Shown: positions 50,827 to 63,790 of the stretch, piece after piece
Layout: each line of letters begins with the position of its first letter
Numbering within the stretch: the stretch's first letter is position 1
Origin: Pempheris klunzingeri
Taxonomy: Eukaryota; Chordata; Actinopteri; Acropomatiformes; Pempheridae
NCBI RefSeq assembly: GCF_042242105.1
Contig: NC_092028.1
Coordinates: 8,541,338 to 8,605,337 of the forward strand
Reading direction: 5' to 3'
Length of the DNA: 64,000 nucleotides
Made by a program: the position numbers and the translations under genes
The notes under the pieces: generated by a model
The model's database searches: none
What the model was told of the DNA's origin: nothing
The model's input: only the letters and a program-made list of their open reading frames with translations

Positions 50827-52080
50827 GATGACGCAGGGTGGGGTCAAAGCAGAGAAAGTGGTGGGGGAGAGGTGTGTGTCCCCCTGGTTACAAGGCGGAG
50901 AGGTGACGCACACCGATGGATTTCCTATGACGCTCAATCATAGCTAACACTGAAGGGGATGATCAGGGTGGAAAAGTGTTGTGTAGTCAGAACATATGAG
51001 TACATTTAAAAGAAATCACACATAAAAATACATATACTGTATACTCTATGTATGTGAATAAACACAGCCCACATACAGTTACACATGCATAGGGGATGTG
51101 TACTTTAAGACAACCTTCAACACTGAGAAAACAGCTGTACGCACATGGGGGCACACATCTTCAATATCGCCACAGTTTAAGTCCATATGTTAATTTTTTT
51201 TTTTTCAATGAAACCATCAATGCCAATGAAAGTGAACCACTTAGAAAGTCAACTTGTGATTTTTGCATCCACACACAAACCTATCAGTACCTAAATGTGT
51301 AGATGAAAAAATTACACTCAGTCACACACAAAAAAACAAACATACAAAAAGAATATAATATACTCACTGATTCAGAGGAGCTTCAGGGTCCAATGTATGT
51401 GTCTGCTGCGATTACACACTTGAGTTTTGGCCACGACTCACACGATCTATCTCTCCCCTCACCCACTCTCCTCTCTTATCGCTCTCTCTCTCTCTCTTCA
51501 TCTCTGTCTCATCTTTTACTGCCTGCGCCTCCCTATACAAAATACACTTCCTCTTTATAGGAAAAGAGGATCTCCTCCAAGCCAATTTATTACTTATTAA
51601 TTTATTAAAGTGCCTTTAAAATGTCTTTTTATTGCTTTTTTGTCATACTAACTATTTTCCATATCATAAAATCTTGAATATTTTACCTTTTAGGTCCTTG
51701 TCCTTGATTCAAATGAAATCATCAACGTGTCTGTGGGGACACTGCTACCAGTTCTCAGGTGACTTGGTCACATGTACACTAGATTATTGCTAAGCATCCC
51801 ATGCATATTTGTTTTTGTTTTTATGTCCTGTTTGTCCTATTATTTCCGTGTCTATGGCACTTTTCATCTTTTCCGTCTACCTGTCTGTCTACTTTCCATC
51901 AATTAAAAAAAAGAATATATAAGCTAAAGTGAAGTTCACTAAGTGGCACATGCAGTAAAGTTTTCTTTAATTTCACAAAGATGTCTGGTTTGCACAAAGC
52001 ACTGCGTGGCGCTAGAGCTCTCAACACGCTGGCTGCCGTCTACTTTAGTGGATAAACGAAGAAGAAGAAGAAGAAGAAGC
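50827..52080. other. Head-to-head interval between GPCR gene and eci1
   Basis: Divergent upstream region of the receptor (-) and eci1 (+). It contains a (CT)n tract near 51482-51500 and a (GAA)n tract at 52060-52079. No other exon is supported. Receptor 5' UTR and promoter must lie here but show no clear core element. Confidence 0.5.
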
Positions 52081-52087
52081 TCAAGGT

Positions 52088-52176
52088 CCCGCCCGGGGAT
52101 TGGTCCAATCTTGGCATTACGGAAGTATCAGTTTGTGTTTTCCGTCCCCCCTCATCCATAGTCTGAGCAAGAAAAG
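52088..52176 (+). promoter_or_regulatory. eci1: eci1 proximal promoter: GC box and paired CCAAT
   Basis: The sequence gtcccgcccggggattggtccaatcttgg has a GC-box core (cccgccc). It also has two CCAAT motifs in opposite orientation, overlapping as the palindrome GATTGGTCCAATC (52098-52110). They end 66 nt before the eci1 ATG. There is no TATA box. This fits a housekeeping, NF-Y/Sp-type promoter; factor use is inferred. Confidence 0.55.
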
Positions 52177-52789
52177 ATGGCATTAAGAGCTGCATTGAGG
52201 AACAAGTGCGGCTTAATAGGTATGTCTGCGTGTGAACACACATTGTAGAGAGGCCATTTTTGATCGTTTTAATGGACATTTCAGTTGCCATCCCGGCTGT
52301 TAGCCGTGTTAGCTTTGTGTTAGCGCCACAGAAAGTGGAGCAAAGGTCGCAGGGCACTGCTGGGCTCCTAACTTTAGCTACCACTACTTCTACACAAACC
52401 TTCTAAGATTATGTCAGGAAAATAACCTGAAAAGCTTTAAATGACGTGTTCTGGACTTATTATTAATAATGTTAAATGAATATCTGAAGTTATACATAGC
52501 CTAAAGGTCACTCTAATTCTAAGAAGTTTAGCAAATATGTGCAGGGATAAGGCAACATTGAAGCCATCACCGAGCAACAGCATACTCTTGATCTATTAGA
52601 ATAATCTAAAGCATTAAAAACACATTCAGTATTGTAATAATGTGATTGCCATGTAGTGATAGAGCAGTTTTGACTTTCAGATTTGCAAGAAAATAACCTT
52701 TTGGCAGCAAGAATCACCTGCGTAGAGATGCTGAGTGATGGATTTTCAAAGTGTGTGTGACTTTTTGGACAGACTTCCTCACAATTACG

Positions 52790-52825
<36 letters not shown>

Positions 52826-55299
52826 GTCTTCTATCCCAGCAGTCTTCCTGCAGCAGTCATGGCAGAGTGTATGTGTCTCCAGTCCTCGTTGCCCAGCGGA
52901 GGAACAACTCCACCTCACCTAAGATCAAAGTGGACTATGACAAAGGCACAGGTAAAGAGTCTGAGCATCATCACCATCCCCTCTCTCTCTTCCTCTTTCT
53001 TTTAGCTCTCTGTCTCTCTCTTTTTCTGATTTTATTGTTAAAGACAATTTGAGTGGATTTCAAAGCTTCCACGTGGTGTGAGTATTTCAAAGAGTTAGGC
53101 AGTTGGAGAGTAGCGAGTTGTGCAAGTCAGACACAGCAAAGGAAGAATTGTTTTAAATTCTGGTTACCAGCATAAATATTGTCCTTGTTATTTCCTTTCA
53201 GGATAAATCTGTAGAACGTGCATGTCAAAGTATTCAATCAAAAGATGGGCGTCTCTGTCTCTATAGGAGTGGCAGTGATACACATGCAGAGTCCGCCGGT
53301 CAACAGCCTCAGTTTGGATTTCCTCACGGAGTTCTGCATCGGTGTGGAGAAGCTGGAGATGGATAAGAGCTGCCGAGGCGTCATCATCACATCGGTACAG
53401 TGTAACCTCATTGTGGCTAGCGTTTTCGCTGCTGGTGTGTGTGACAAATGGTAGTACAAATTAACTAGCGTTTATCCTGAGTGTGTGCGTTGCTTCGATC
53501 CAGAGCCAGCCCAAAGTGTTCTCGGCCGGCCTGGACATCATGGAGATGTACGGAAAGACTCCAGAGCGCTGCGGAGAGTTCTGGAAAGCCGTTCAGGAGA
53601 TGTGGCTGAAACTCTACAGCTCCAACATGGTCACTATAGCTGCAATCAACGTACGTATGAAATGCCTGCCCCAACATTCTGTCCCTGAAAAAAAGTCCTG
53701 TATCAATCAAGGAGTGAGGCTTTTTATATTAAGAGCTGCAGCAACAGTATTTTGATTCTAACAAAAAAAAAAAATTAACCCTTCGCTTACCTCATCACAC
53801 CATTCAGGGTTCCAGTCCTGCAGGTGGCTGTCTGATGTCTTTAGCATGTGACTACAGGATAATGGCAGACAACCCTCGTTACAGCATCGGCCTTAATGAG
53901 ACACAGCTCGGTATCGTAGCACCCTTTTGGTAAGGAATTGTTATTGTGACAACACCCATGACCGTTGTGGTAATATTCATATGGATGATATTTTATTTTA
54001 TTTAACCAGATAAAAACCCATTGAGATCAAGATCTCTTTCACATAGTGTTCATATGTACAATATATCCAACAAGTGATAAGTAATTGTTGACTATACAAC
54101 AATTACTGCTGTGGTCTGCAGGTTTAAGGACACCATGGCGAACACAGTGGGCCACCGAACCACAGAGCTGGCTCTGGAGCTGGGGCTGCTTTACAACCCT
54201 TCGGAGGCCCTGAAGATAGGACTTGTGGACCAGCTGGTACCTGAAGACCAGGTCCTCCCCACAGCTACACAGACCATGACCAAGTGGTTGGCTATTCCAG
54301 GTAGTTTACGCATTATATAGCAACTTAAAAACAGCATTTTATGTTGTAGCATATGATCACATTGATCACGATTGAATTTTAGTTCCAGTTTGAATTTAAA
54401 GGTGATACTTTAGTCGTTAATGCTGAACAAGTTTCCTGATGTTGGTTACATAGAGATGATAATGACTCTCCCAAAGCTATCTGCTGCATTCCTGAGGGTG
54501 CTTTTTTTTTTCTACTTTTAACAAAGAATAGCATAACATTTTGTTTCCTGCTTGTTCAGTATTTTAGCAGTACTCATACTGCAATGCTGAAATGTTGAAT
54601 GGATTGTCTTTTTGCACCCAAGTGGAAATGGCTGCTCATCGGCTATTTACACCTGGTCCAGTTATGCGGTATAAAGACTACCAATTTATGAGACTACCAA
54701 TAAATTCAATTATTTTACTTAAAATAAAATAGAAATATACAAATATACAAGGCAGTGTAAATTAAACACAAAATATCTTCTTTTCAACATACACCCAGGT
54801 GTAAATAGCCACACTGGCTGTTTCACCCGGGTGCAAATAGCATCTGCCCAATGTTAGATATACATTAGTGTGGTATTATTATGCACAACTATGTGTCTTT
54901 TAATTGAAGCATGAATTTTGTTTTTGCTGACCTCCAGTGATGGATGTTGTCACCTTGCTACGGTGATGTAGAAGTACACTCCAGAAACCGCTGACATACT
55001 TAATGAGTTCTGTCCCTGCTTGAAATGCAGGTGATAAAATAACAGCAAGTGTTTATTGATTTATTCAAGCCACTGTGAAACGGCTCCAGGTTTGGAATCT
55101 GCGAGCTCACTGTTCATCTGCTGTCTTCACAGACCATGCCAGACAGATCACCAAGTCCATGATGAGGAAGCCCACCATCGACAAGCTAACCTCCAACAGA
55201 GAGGCTGACATCCACAACTTTGTCAGTTTCATCACCAAAGACTCCATTCAGAAGTCGCTCCGCATGTACCTGGAGATGCTGAAAAAGAGAAAGAGCTAG
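52177..55299 (+). CDS. eci1: Enoyl-CoA delta isomerase 1, mitochondrial
   Basis: Isomerises 3-cis/3-trans-enoyl-CoA to 2-trans-enoyl-CoA in the mitochondrial matrix, so unsaturated fatty acids can enter beta-oxidation. Seven exons: 52177-52219, 52826-52951, 53267-53394, 53504-53650, 53808-53929, 54122-54300 and 55133-55299 (912 nt, 303 aa), all GT-AG and in phase. The N-terminus MALRAALRNKCGL through RRNNSTSPK is basic and Ser-rich, as a mitochondrial presequence should be. The crotonase fold shows oxyanion-hole segments VFSAGLDIMEMYG and SPAGGCLMSLACDYR. The segment SIGLNETQLGIVAPFW holds the family's catalytic Glu. The C-terminus NFVSFITKDSIQKSLRMYLEML matches vertebrate ECI1. A (TG)n run forms the 3' splice site of intron 1. 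It is convergent with dnase1. Confidence 0.98.
52788..52823 (+). repeat. eci1: (TG)n microsatellite at eci1 exon 2 acceptor
   Basis: About seventeen TG units run directly into the acceptor CAG at 52823-52825. The repeat therefore replaces the usual polypyrimidine tract. Confidence 0.9.
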
Positions 55300-56599
55300 A
55301 GGAAAGAGGGAAATGTGTAACATGGCACACGCGCAAATTAGAGGGACTTTGTACGATAGTTGAAAACACGCCTGCCTTCAGTGTCATGTGTTCGCTGGTC
55401 TGAGTTGGTGCTCCTCGAATGCAACTCTCTTCAGCTCATTTTCACGATTATATTCAACCAGCAAAAAAAACATGTGTGATCCTCTCTCCCCAGGCAGTGA
55501 CCAAGCTAGCTTTGGAGAGGTTTGATGCCAATGAGTCAGTGTCAAATAACATGTTTCTGGTATTTTAGTCGAAAAGTAACATAATTTGATTACAGTTTAG
55601 TTTCACACTGTGTTTGAGGAAAGAAAAAAATTATTTAAACTGGCCGTACACTAATCTCTGACCCCTGCTGTTGCAATGCTCTCTCTCTCAAACGTCCTTT
55701 CTGGCATTGCTCATTTGCAGTTCACTACAACAATGCCAGCTTTGCCATTCCAATTTAAATTTTTGGCCAAGGACGGTGGACTTAACTGGCAGACGTGGCA
55801 ACTGTAAACTAGCAGTGAAGTCCTGCAAACAACAGTGAACTAGCTAATACCAAATCTGTTAGTTGTGACCTTATCCTCTACCTCACATCTCACTGTTTCC
55901 ATCTGGCTCATTTTTTCAAATGAAAACCCCATAAGAGTATTAAAAATGCACATGATGTTCTCATACATGATATAATTCTAACAGACTGGAGCCCAAGCTG
56001 CAGTTCCAATGCAAAAAATCTGAATCTTTGCAAGAAGCATGCTTTGTACAGGTAATTTGCTCTTGTGTTTTAGTACATTATTTGAAATAAACATGTTATT
56101 AAAATGGTGTTTGCTCCAATATAACCCTTGGAGATTTGATCAGAAAAGCATACGTGGGTCAACAGAACAGTGGCTAAATTTATGCTTCAATATTTGTACA
56201 GCATGCTTCATTTTTACAATAGAAAGGGTTTTGCCCGTTTTTCCACGTGGAGAAGCCCAGAGCGTGGCAGACCTGCTGGGTCTAGTTTACAGTTGCTGAG
56301 CCGTGATTGGACAATTGCTGGTCTGGGGAAGGTTTTAGTGAACGGTTAGTTGTGTCACAGACAGGTCTTCACCATATAAAGTGCCTAGACTTACTGACTT
56401 ACTGTACATTCAAGAGCCATAACAAATAACCCACAGTGGGCAAAGCCTTTGTCATCTCTAACACACTTATTTCATTTTTCTAATTATTTTTAGCTGGACA
56501 TTTCTGAATAAATGAGTGTATTTATGTGATCATTAGATCGATTGGTGTGGTGAGTCATATTTTTCCACAGTCATTGTCACTTTCATATTTGACAGTACA
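55300..56599. other. Convergent interval eci1/dnase1
   Basis: Holds the eci1 3' UTR on the plus strand. No other exon or recognised repeat. Confidence 0.5.
56086..56091 (+). terminator. eci1: Possible eci1 polyadenylation signal
   Basis: AATAAA about 790 nt past the eci1 stop, the first canonical hexamer in that direction. Confidence 0.4.
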
Positions 56600-56605
56600 T
56601 TTATT
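56600..56605 (-). terminator. dnase1: dnase1 polyadenylation signal
   Basis: AATAAA on the minus strand, 160 nt past the dnase1 stop at 56765. Confidence 0.5.
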
Positions 56606-56764
56606 TAGCCTGTTCCAAGAGGCAAGTTTGCAATTAAATAATTGGACAGACTAGTTCACTTCAGCCTTGTAATTAATGTCCACATGGTTCGGGAGTGTTC
56701 TCCCACTGAGAGATCATAATTCAGATTCAGCCTGGAGGTCCAGATCGGTTGCCAGCGATGTGAT

Positions 56765-59700
56765 TCAGGCTGCAGGGCCCCTCAGCTTCACCTCCACGGG
56801 GAAATGGTCACTGACGGCCAAGGCCTGCGACAGGTAGAGAAAACAATGTGGAAAGTTTCCCTGTGGCAGTTTTTTGTTAGTTCAGCTTTGCATACAGATG
56901 ATTGCTTCAGTTGTACTGTAAAATGCTGGACATGGGCGCCTGAGATTGTTTTGTAAGAAAATGTAGATGCGTACAAAAAAGCTTTAGAGGTGCTGGTAGG
57001 CAGACTCAGCCTTCCTGTTTCCACCTTTTTCCAGTCTTTCTGCTACGCTAAGCTAACAGGCTGCCTGTGGTAGCTTCATATTGATTGTACAGACATGAGA
57101 ATGGCATCAGCCTTCTCATCTAAGTCTACCAGTAACCTGAGGCCTCCTTGTTCAGAGTCTGTTGTACCTGTAACCACACCCAGCAGTGATGTTACTGTAC
57201 ACTTCTATATCACTGCTGCAAGGTTGTATTATTGAGGAGAATTAAAGCTAAAGTTGCTTTTTTTACCAGACTGTGGCTGAGATTCAAGTCCACCATGTAG
57301 TTGTAGACCTCGGCACTGCCAGGCACCACTCCCCTCATCATGGCAGTAGTGACCACAATCCTGCAAATACAGGAAGAGGGATGAGATGGAGAGAGAGAGA
57401 GAGAGAGTGTGTGTGTGTGCTCATGCAGTTGTATGTGTGTGTCTGTGTCAACCTGTCGTAAGGGCAGTTTGTGTGCGACACTGTAGTGTCGGCCTCATTG
57501 GTGATCAGCCAGTGGAAAGTCTTGTCGGTGAAGAGGCGGATCTTCTGCCAGTCGGAGCCTGATACATAATTACAGCCTGTGTTGAAGTCGCCCAGCAGCA
57601 CGATGTCCTGCAGGGAGAACGGAACGGTTCTCAGCCCCATGTCATACAAATTAATTACCCTTTGCACTCCACCTTCTTATGTGCAGTTCCACTACATAAT
57701 TGACTGTGTGTGTGGGTGTGTTTGTTGAGTTGACGAGAGTATTCACGTTGGTTTTCCAGCGGGTGTCGACATCAGTCACCACATCATAGAGAGAATTCAC
57801 TTCCTGCACTGCGTAGTCTGGAGAGGTGTGCTGGGGGATCAGAACAAAGTTCTTTACAGCTAGAAAACAGGAGGGAGGGAGGAGAAGACACAAATGGAGA
57901 GTTCTTAATATGGTAGATGTAAATCATATTACAAATAGTTAGCCTACTGCCTTTTAAATTTGGCCGGACAGAGTTAACAATCATTTGGAGGACTTAAATC
58001 TTACATGGTAATAAGATTTTTAAACGTGCTATGGTTACCCAGCCTGGGAACCAGACAAGTTCACGAGTTATTAGCAGTGCCAGATGGGTTCCTATTCAGA
58101 TCTCCAGCTGACCTGGCCAAGATCACACTAATCATAGCAGTTTATCTAGAATGAGGTGGGTTTTACATGATGACTGACATGAGGAGTGCTGTTGAGGCGT
58201 CCCGTTGTGTCCGGAAGCATTTTGCTCTGTCGAAAACACCGTTTGGAGATCAAAAATGAACTGAGAGGTTCTGGACTAATCTGAATTTGCCAGATGTCAG
58301 GCTTATGGTGAACAACAGATCTAATTACCTCAGAATCTCTTCCTACACAAATCTTAGTCCTCAGTTGATCACCTAATGAATGAGAATATCTATAAATCTA
58401 TCACCCTTGGTGCTTGCCCGACTCTTCCAGGGCATACCGGTATATTTGGAGGAGAACATGACGACGAAGGGCTCTCTGTTGAAGGAGTCTGTCCCACAGG
58501 ACTCACAGCCGTCATCATAGGTGTAGTTTTTGACCACAGACACCGTCTGCTCCCTGGAGGGGAAAGATACTACTTCAGAACATGTGTTTTACTGTGGTAG
58601 AATGTGCTTTTTCACTTCTTCCCTGGTGGAGTTATTGCCTATAAAAGCTTACTTTTGAAGAAGTTTCCCAACAGCAGGTAAGGTCTATCATCTCTAGCTC
58701 AGTCAGCCATTCACACCACCACTGAAGCTTTTCCAAAAGTCGTAAGTACTGCATGCAACTTACTGAACTACATCAATGGACAATTTTGTGGTACTTGAAC
58801 TTTACATACATATTTCCATTATCCATTACTACTACTACCATTCTCTGCTACTATTTCAGAGGTAAACATGTTCAATAAATATGTACGTTATATGACAGCT
58901 ATAGTTACTGGTTATATAATAATATAATATAATAGTTATTATAATATGATCTGTCCCACTGTGTATCAGATTGTCCAGATTAGCTCCACCAAGACCGGCC
59001 ACAGCATTAAAATACCTCTTACATGTTTATGCATCAGGAGTAATAATCTAGTAATGTGTAATGTATAAGTATAGTACATGGTGCTGAGAATACTTTTGTT
59101 CCATTACTTAAGTCAAATGCAGGATTTCAACAATGTTGTATGGCTACTTTTACATAGATCTACATATACGATCCTTTAATTTCCTGGCATCCATTGCTCA
59201 CACTAAGGACAGAGACAAAGATATTGCAGAGTTGACATAAAGAAAGCTCAAACAATGCATATATATATATATTTCCATTGCTGTTCACTGATGTGGGGTC
59301 TCAGCAGAGCTTCTACACATAGTTTAACAGTCATGGCTTTGTTGTTTGCCTTTGTGTGTACCTGTAGAGGAAGAGGTATCTCTCCTTATAGGTGCTGCGA
59401 CCCAGTGGCTCACTGACGATGTGACTGTACCTGAACTCAGGAGCACCTCTGGGAAAACACACACACAGACAGATATAGATGAAGAGAATCATATTGTTTA
59501 TCATACACACTATAGCCTATGATGTGTGTTTAGCTGTCCAATGTGTGTAGTAATACTGTGACACATGCTCTCTGTATAAGGTGTGTGTGGTCAGTCTAAC
59601 TTGTTGACATGCTCCATGAGTTTTTTGGTCGCTGACAGATCGCTGTCTCTGACCTCCTGGATCAGAATGATGTCATAGCGGTGGACAATCTGAAAAAGAC

Positions 59701-60452
59701 AGCACATATCTGATTTCTTTTATGATGGTGGTATTAAAGAGCCACTATGAATATAATTCTCCTAAAACCAACAGGAGATGAATCGACAAAACTTCTGCTT
59801 TTCCTGTATAATTCCAAAATCTGGGTCCATTATTGTTGAGGAGGCAAAAAGCCCAAAGATGTCATAGTGATGTCAGCAGTATTATATAAGCTTGGCATTG
59901 GACTATACAAATCTATAAACTTGCTTTGCAAACTGGGAATGGAGAACATGAATGTCATTGACAGGTTTAGAGGCTTTAAAGAAATAATGAAACGCTAATG
60001 ATTGCATTATGGGAAATGTAGGAACCAGTGTGTGGAGTTTGCCCCATGCTAGAGGCTAAAATTCAATGTGTCTTAGCAGTGATTTTTATAATCTCTTGTG
60101 ACTCCCCCAACTTAATTTATTTTATTTATTTTTTAATTCTCCTATTTCTAATGTGCTACCAATTTATTACAATTGAAGGAAGGGCCAAATGTAGGCTGAA
60201 CTTTGTGCTGTTTTAGTTACTCGACACCCTTCAAAATATATTGTCCTTGTGTTTCAAATGCTGAAGAGATACCATTTAAGGAAAAAAGGAATAACACAGA
60301 ATTCCGTTTCAGACCGTGCTGATGATGTTCATCAGAGTCGTATTGGAGGCTTTCTTGTCCCCAAATGACTTGATGTTGAAGGCTCCCAGCAACAGAGAGG
60401 AGGACAGGTGCAGGAGGGCCAAAAAGAGACCCAAAGCACACACCAAACGCAT
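56765..60452 (-). CDS. dnase1: Deoxyribonuclease I family endonuclease, secreted
   Basis: Ca/Mg-dependent secreted endonuclease that digests extracellular double-stranded DNA. Eight minus-strand exons: 60315-60452, 59601-59689, 59362-59448, 58438-58553, 57747-57859, 57453-57607, 57267-57360 and 56765-56824 (852 nt, 283 aa), all in phase. A signal peptide ([20 protein letters not shown]) precedes [12 protein letters not shown]. Family active-site residues are present: Glu in LIQEVRDSD, His in IPQHTSPD, Asp/Asn in LLGDFNTGC, Asp in NCPYDR and His in VSDHFPVEV. The disulphide motif CESC and the second pair ([13 protein letters not shown]) are kept. The family is certain. The paralogue is less so: the eci1 neighbour recalls human DNASE1L2, and fish usually call this gene dnase1. 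The ATG follows an acceptor-like tgtag, so a 5' UTR exon is likely further upstream. Confidence 0.96.
56985..57135 (+). mobile_element. dnase1: Fold-back MITE, half copy in dnase1 intron
   Basis: Contains gaggtgctggtaggcagac, ccagtctttctgctacgc, taagctaacaggctgcc and catgagaatggcatcagcc in family order. It lies in the last intron of dnase1. Only the right half remains. Confidence 0.6.
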
Positions 60453-63400
60453 CCTACACCAAAAAGGTCAGATATTCAAAAAGTATAGCAATTTATATTC
60501 ATAATTCCAAATCTTGACTGTATAAGACACATATGGTTGGCATGTAATAGATTGCAGGGAATGCGTGCTGTTACACTGCATGTCACATGACCCTGAATGC
60601 CTCTTCTCCCTTAAGCCTAACTGTGGGAGAGAGAGACAGATGCAACACCTGCACCCCTGGACACATGACAACATGATCTCTATTCCTGGCAGCTTATCTT
60701 ACTGCTAGTCTCTAACTTAATGTTTGATGTGCTGCTTTCTGCAGAGGCATGATTCATGTTGGAATGCTGAGTAAAATATTAGTCCTGTTAACCTGGTTCC
60801 TGTGGAGGAGAATTCTGGGCAAAGGTTGTAAAATATGGACATTAGTCGCAGCGGCTCTAATGTGTTGACTGTTTGGTACACTTATCTTGCAAAAACTGTT
60901 TGAGTAAAACTGCATATTGTGTTATAGTAACATTAAGTGCCATATTTTCATTTTGGAATGAAAAATAAGGTCGACCCAGTCATACTAGATTACAGTTACT
61001 GCGTGTAATGTTACATAGCCTGCAAAAATTGTAACTCTAAACAACAGTCAGGTTTAAAGCATTGATGTGTGGCTTTAATGTTAAGTCTATACACTCACAG
61101 TGTAAGCCTCAGGTTGCATCTGCCGTTTTTGCTTTTAAAAAAAAGAAAAGAGTGAGAGGTGCATATCTACCTGTGTCTGTGAGTCTGTGGGGGAGGGAGG
61201 AGAAGGCCTGTTGTGAGCAGAGCACAGAGGCTTGCTTGTGTGAATCGCTGGACGCTCCGCTACAACTTCGGAACAGAACCACAGGTAGTGTCTCTTGTGA
61301 GGTTTTTATTTACCTGAAGTGCATGTAACTGGGTCAGGCTGGGGAGGGGTGAGGAGAGGAGGTGTGTGTTGTGGATGGGGTGTGTGATTTTCAGGTGATG
61401 TAACATGGCAGGTTGGTCAAATTTACTGTGAAGATAGTTTGATGTTGATGTGGAGGCTACACTGTGGCTGTCTAAATTCAGCTGGTGACATAATGTGCGA
61501 GTAGCATTTGATTTGCAACATTTGCACGGCCGTTGTCCTGCCAGAAATCCCCCCAAAAATAAGTGTACTTGTACTTATTATTTCCTGTAATATCACCAGA
61601 TCAAAAGCAATGAAGGAGCCAACTTTCCTTTCATTCACAAGCAAACTGTACTGAGGTTTATTGGACAACACACACAATAAAGCATGGTGAGATATTCTCA
61701 AATATACATATGGTAACAGTAATGCTGTGTTGTATTTAGTGTCTGCTGCTGTGATCTATTTGGAAGTGTAGTGTTTCAAGAGTAAGATGTGTCTTTTTTT
61801 GCGAAATATTATGAAACAAAAATGAAGCAATTCCCAATACAGCATGAAAATATCAGCAATATATTTTATGAATGGAATTTAAAAACAGACTTACCCCAAT
61901 ATATATATAGGTGCATTTAGAAAATGCATAAGATTTGCAATAATGATAATAATCATACTAACACACTTCATGGAACTTAGTTTGTGTAAAAATTAAATTG
62001 TGTAAAAATATTGTTTGCATATTTTGCCATATGCTTTCATGTAGAAATAGATACTGTATTACATACTGAACATAAGTTCTATCTTAAAATCTTGTTATTA
62101 TCATTATTAGAATTAGTATTAGTATTAGTTTTCAAAATTGTAGTAGTAGTATATTTATTGTTTCAACTGGTCAAAGCAAACTCAAGAGCGTGAAGAGCGT
62201 GCAGCTGATCAATAGATCAACAGATCAAATGCTTTTACCTGCAGTATTTGCAGTAGCAATGGGAAGGCAACAGATGGCTTGAATACATGATAAACAGAGT
62301 TGATTTGAGGTCATTTGTAATGGAAACTTTTGGCTGCATTAAGCCATGTTTTCCTGGTTTTTATGCCAAAATGTGATATCTCTCCAAAACAATATTTGCA
62401 GGTGAAGCCTGATAATAACATGCAATCATGCACTTGTATTTGTTTAGGGAGAGAAGTAGCTCTGGCCCCTAAATATTGTAGTGAGTAAGTAAAGGTTAGT
62501 GTTTTAATGGTCAGTCATTTGTCATGTATAACACATTTATTTTATAATATATAAAGGAATGTCCAAGCTGTTTTGGACAGAAGTAGTTGATGAGTGTACA
62601 ACCACATTGTTTCACATTTCAAAAAAATGTACATATGATATGTGCTATAAGGTACTACTGATTTTCATTATTTATATATTTTTGTCTCATTCATGTTTGT
62701 CTTTTGTATGCAAATGTAATTAATAACCTTTCTTCAAAACCCACAGCAGGTTTGTGCAGTTTGTGGTGCAGGGGAAACAGCAAACACTCTGCAGGGCATA
62801 TGGAGGTAAGTCAGGTGGAGTGTTCAGAATGTCCGAACTGTGTGATAAAACGTATTCCAGCGGTTCTTACTCTATGGGAGGTAGAGAATTTCAGAAAAAC
62901 AAGGGAACCAATGGTTACCATTGTTTTCCGCAAATTATTTATACATTATTTACAACTTACAAAATACAGAATCCTTTCCTGCCACAACCATCGCTGCATC
63001 GCACTCTTTTCTCCTGCCACATGTTTTCTGCAGTAACATCATTCTGTGATGTGCACAGTTTGTGTGGGAGCTCGGTGTCATTATCATCAGCTCCACCAAT
63101 AATGCAGATGAGAATCAAGTCAAATGCAAGTCTCAAAAATATAAAGATTTCTTCATGGAATGTCCTGATGACATTCTCACAAAATGAAATGAAATGAATG
63201 AATGAAATTCAGCATAGTCAGCTGTGTTTTGGGGTTTTCTGAAATGTTATTTTAAGTTCAGACAAAATTTAGGTCAAATACAGTCTAGTGCTTTATGTTA
63301 TTGGCAGCCTTTTTAGCTTGTGACCATATGAATAAAGCTTTGTCTACCGGTGCTCCATCATCACAGATATCTGTGTATGGTGGCCAGTTAAATCCAAGAA

Positions 63401-63745
63401 TGAAATTGCAGATTTGGACTTTGGCCTTTTAGACCTGAAAATATAAAATTAGCCTGTATAAAGTAAAAGTGAGGAAATAGCTTATAGAAATAAATAAATA
63501 CACACACACACACACAAGTCTGGGCCTACTGCTTTACTGTTAGTGTTTAGTGTAATTATTGCATATGAATTTTAAATCTTTTTAATGAGGCAGTTGCATT
63601 TTTTTGAAGAAAAGCTAAAATCAGAAACAAATTATCACTCAAAGGAGACTGTTGTGAGTACTGAGTATTATCAGTTACTGTCAAGTTTCCCAGTCCACAC
63701 TTCAGACCAGCAGGTGGCGATAAAGCACTGGCACATCTCATACCC
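60453..63745. other. Interval upstream of dnase1
   Basis: No full gene is seen. Two exon-like pieces are present (about 61200-61284 with a gtagtg donor, and 62748-62806 between cccacag and gtaagt) but have no family support. On the minus strand, cacag|gtagatatg near 61172 could be the donor of a dnase1 5' UTR exon. A/T-rich sequence fills 61.7-62.7 kb. Confidence 0.4.
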
Positions 63746-63790
63746 GCCGACCAATCAGAAGAAAACGCTTTAGAGTGACGTCATTCGTGT
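63746..63790 (+). promoter_or_regulatory. Promoter-like segment: CCAAT box and full CRE
   Basis: A CCAAT box (ccgaccaatcag, 63746-63757) is followed by a perfect cAMP-response element TGACGTCA at 63776-63783. A G/C-richer, CpG-containing stretch then runs to the window end (agcggcgagagctccgg). No TATA box. This looks like the start of a rightward gene, probably with a non-coding first exon; no long open frame begins before 64000. Confidence 0.5.
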
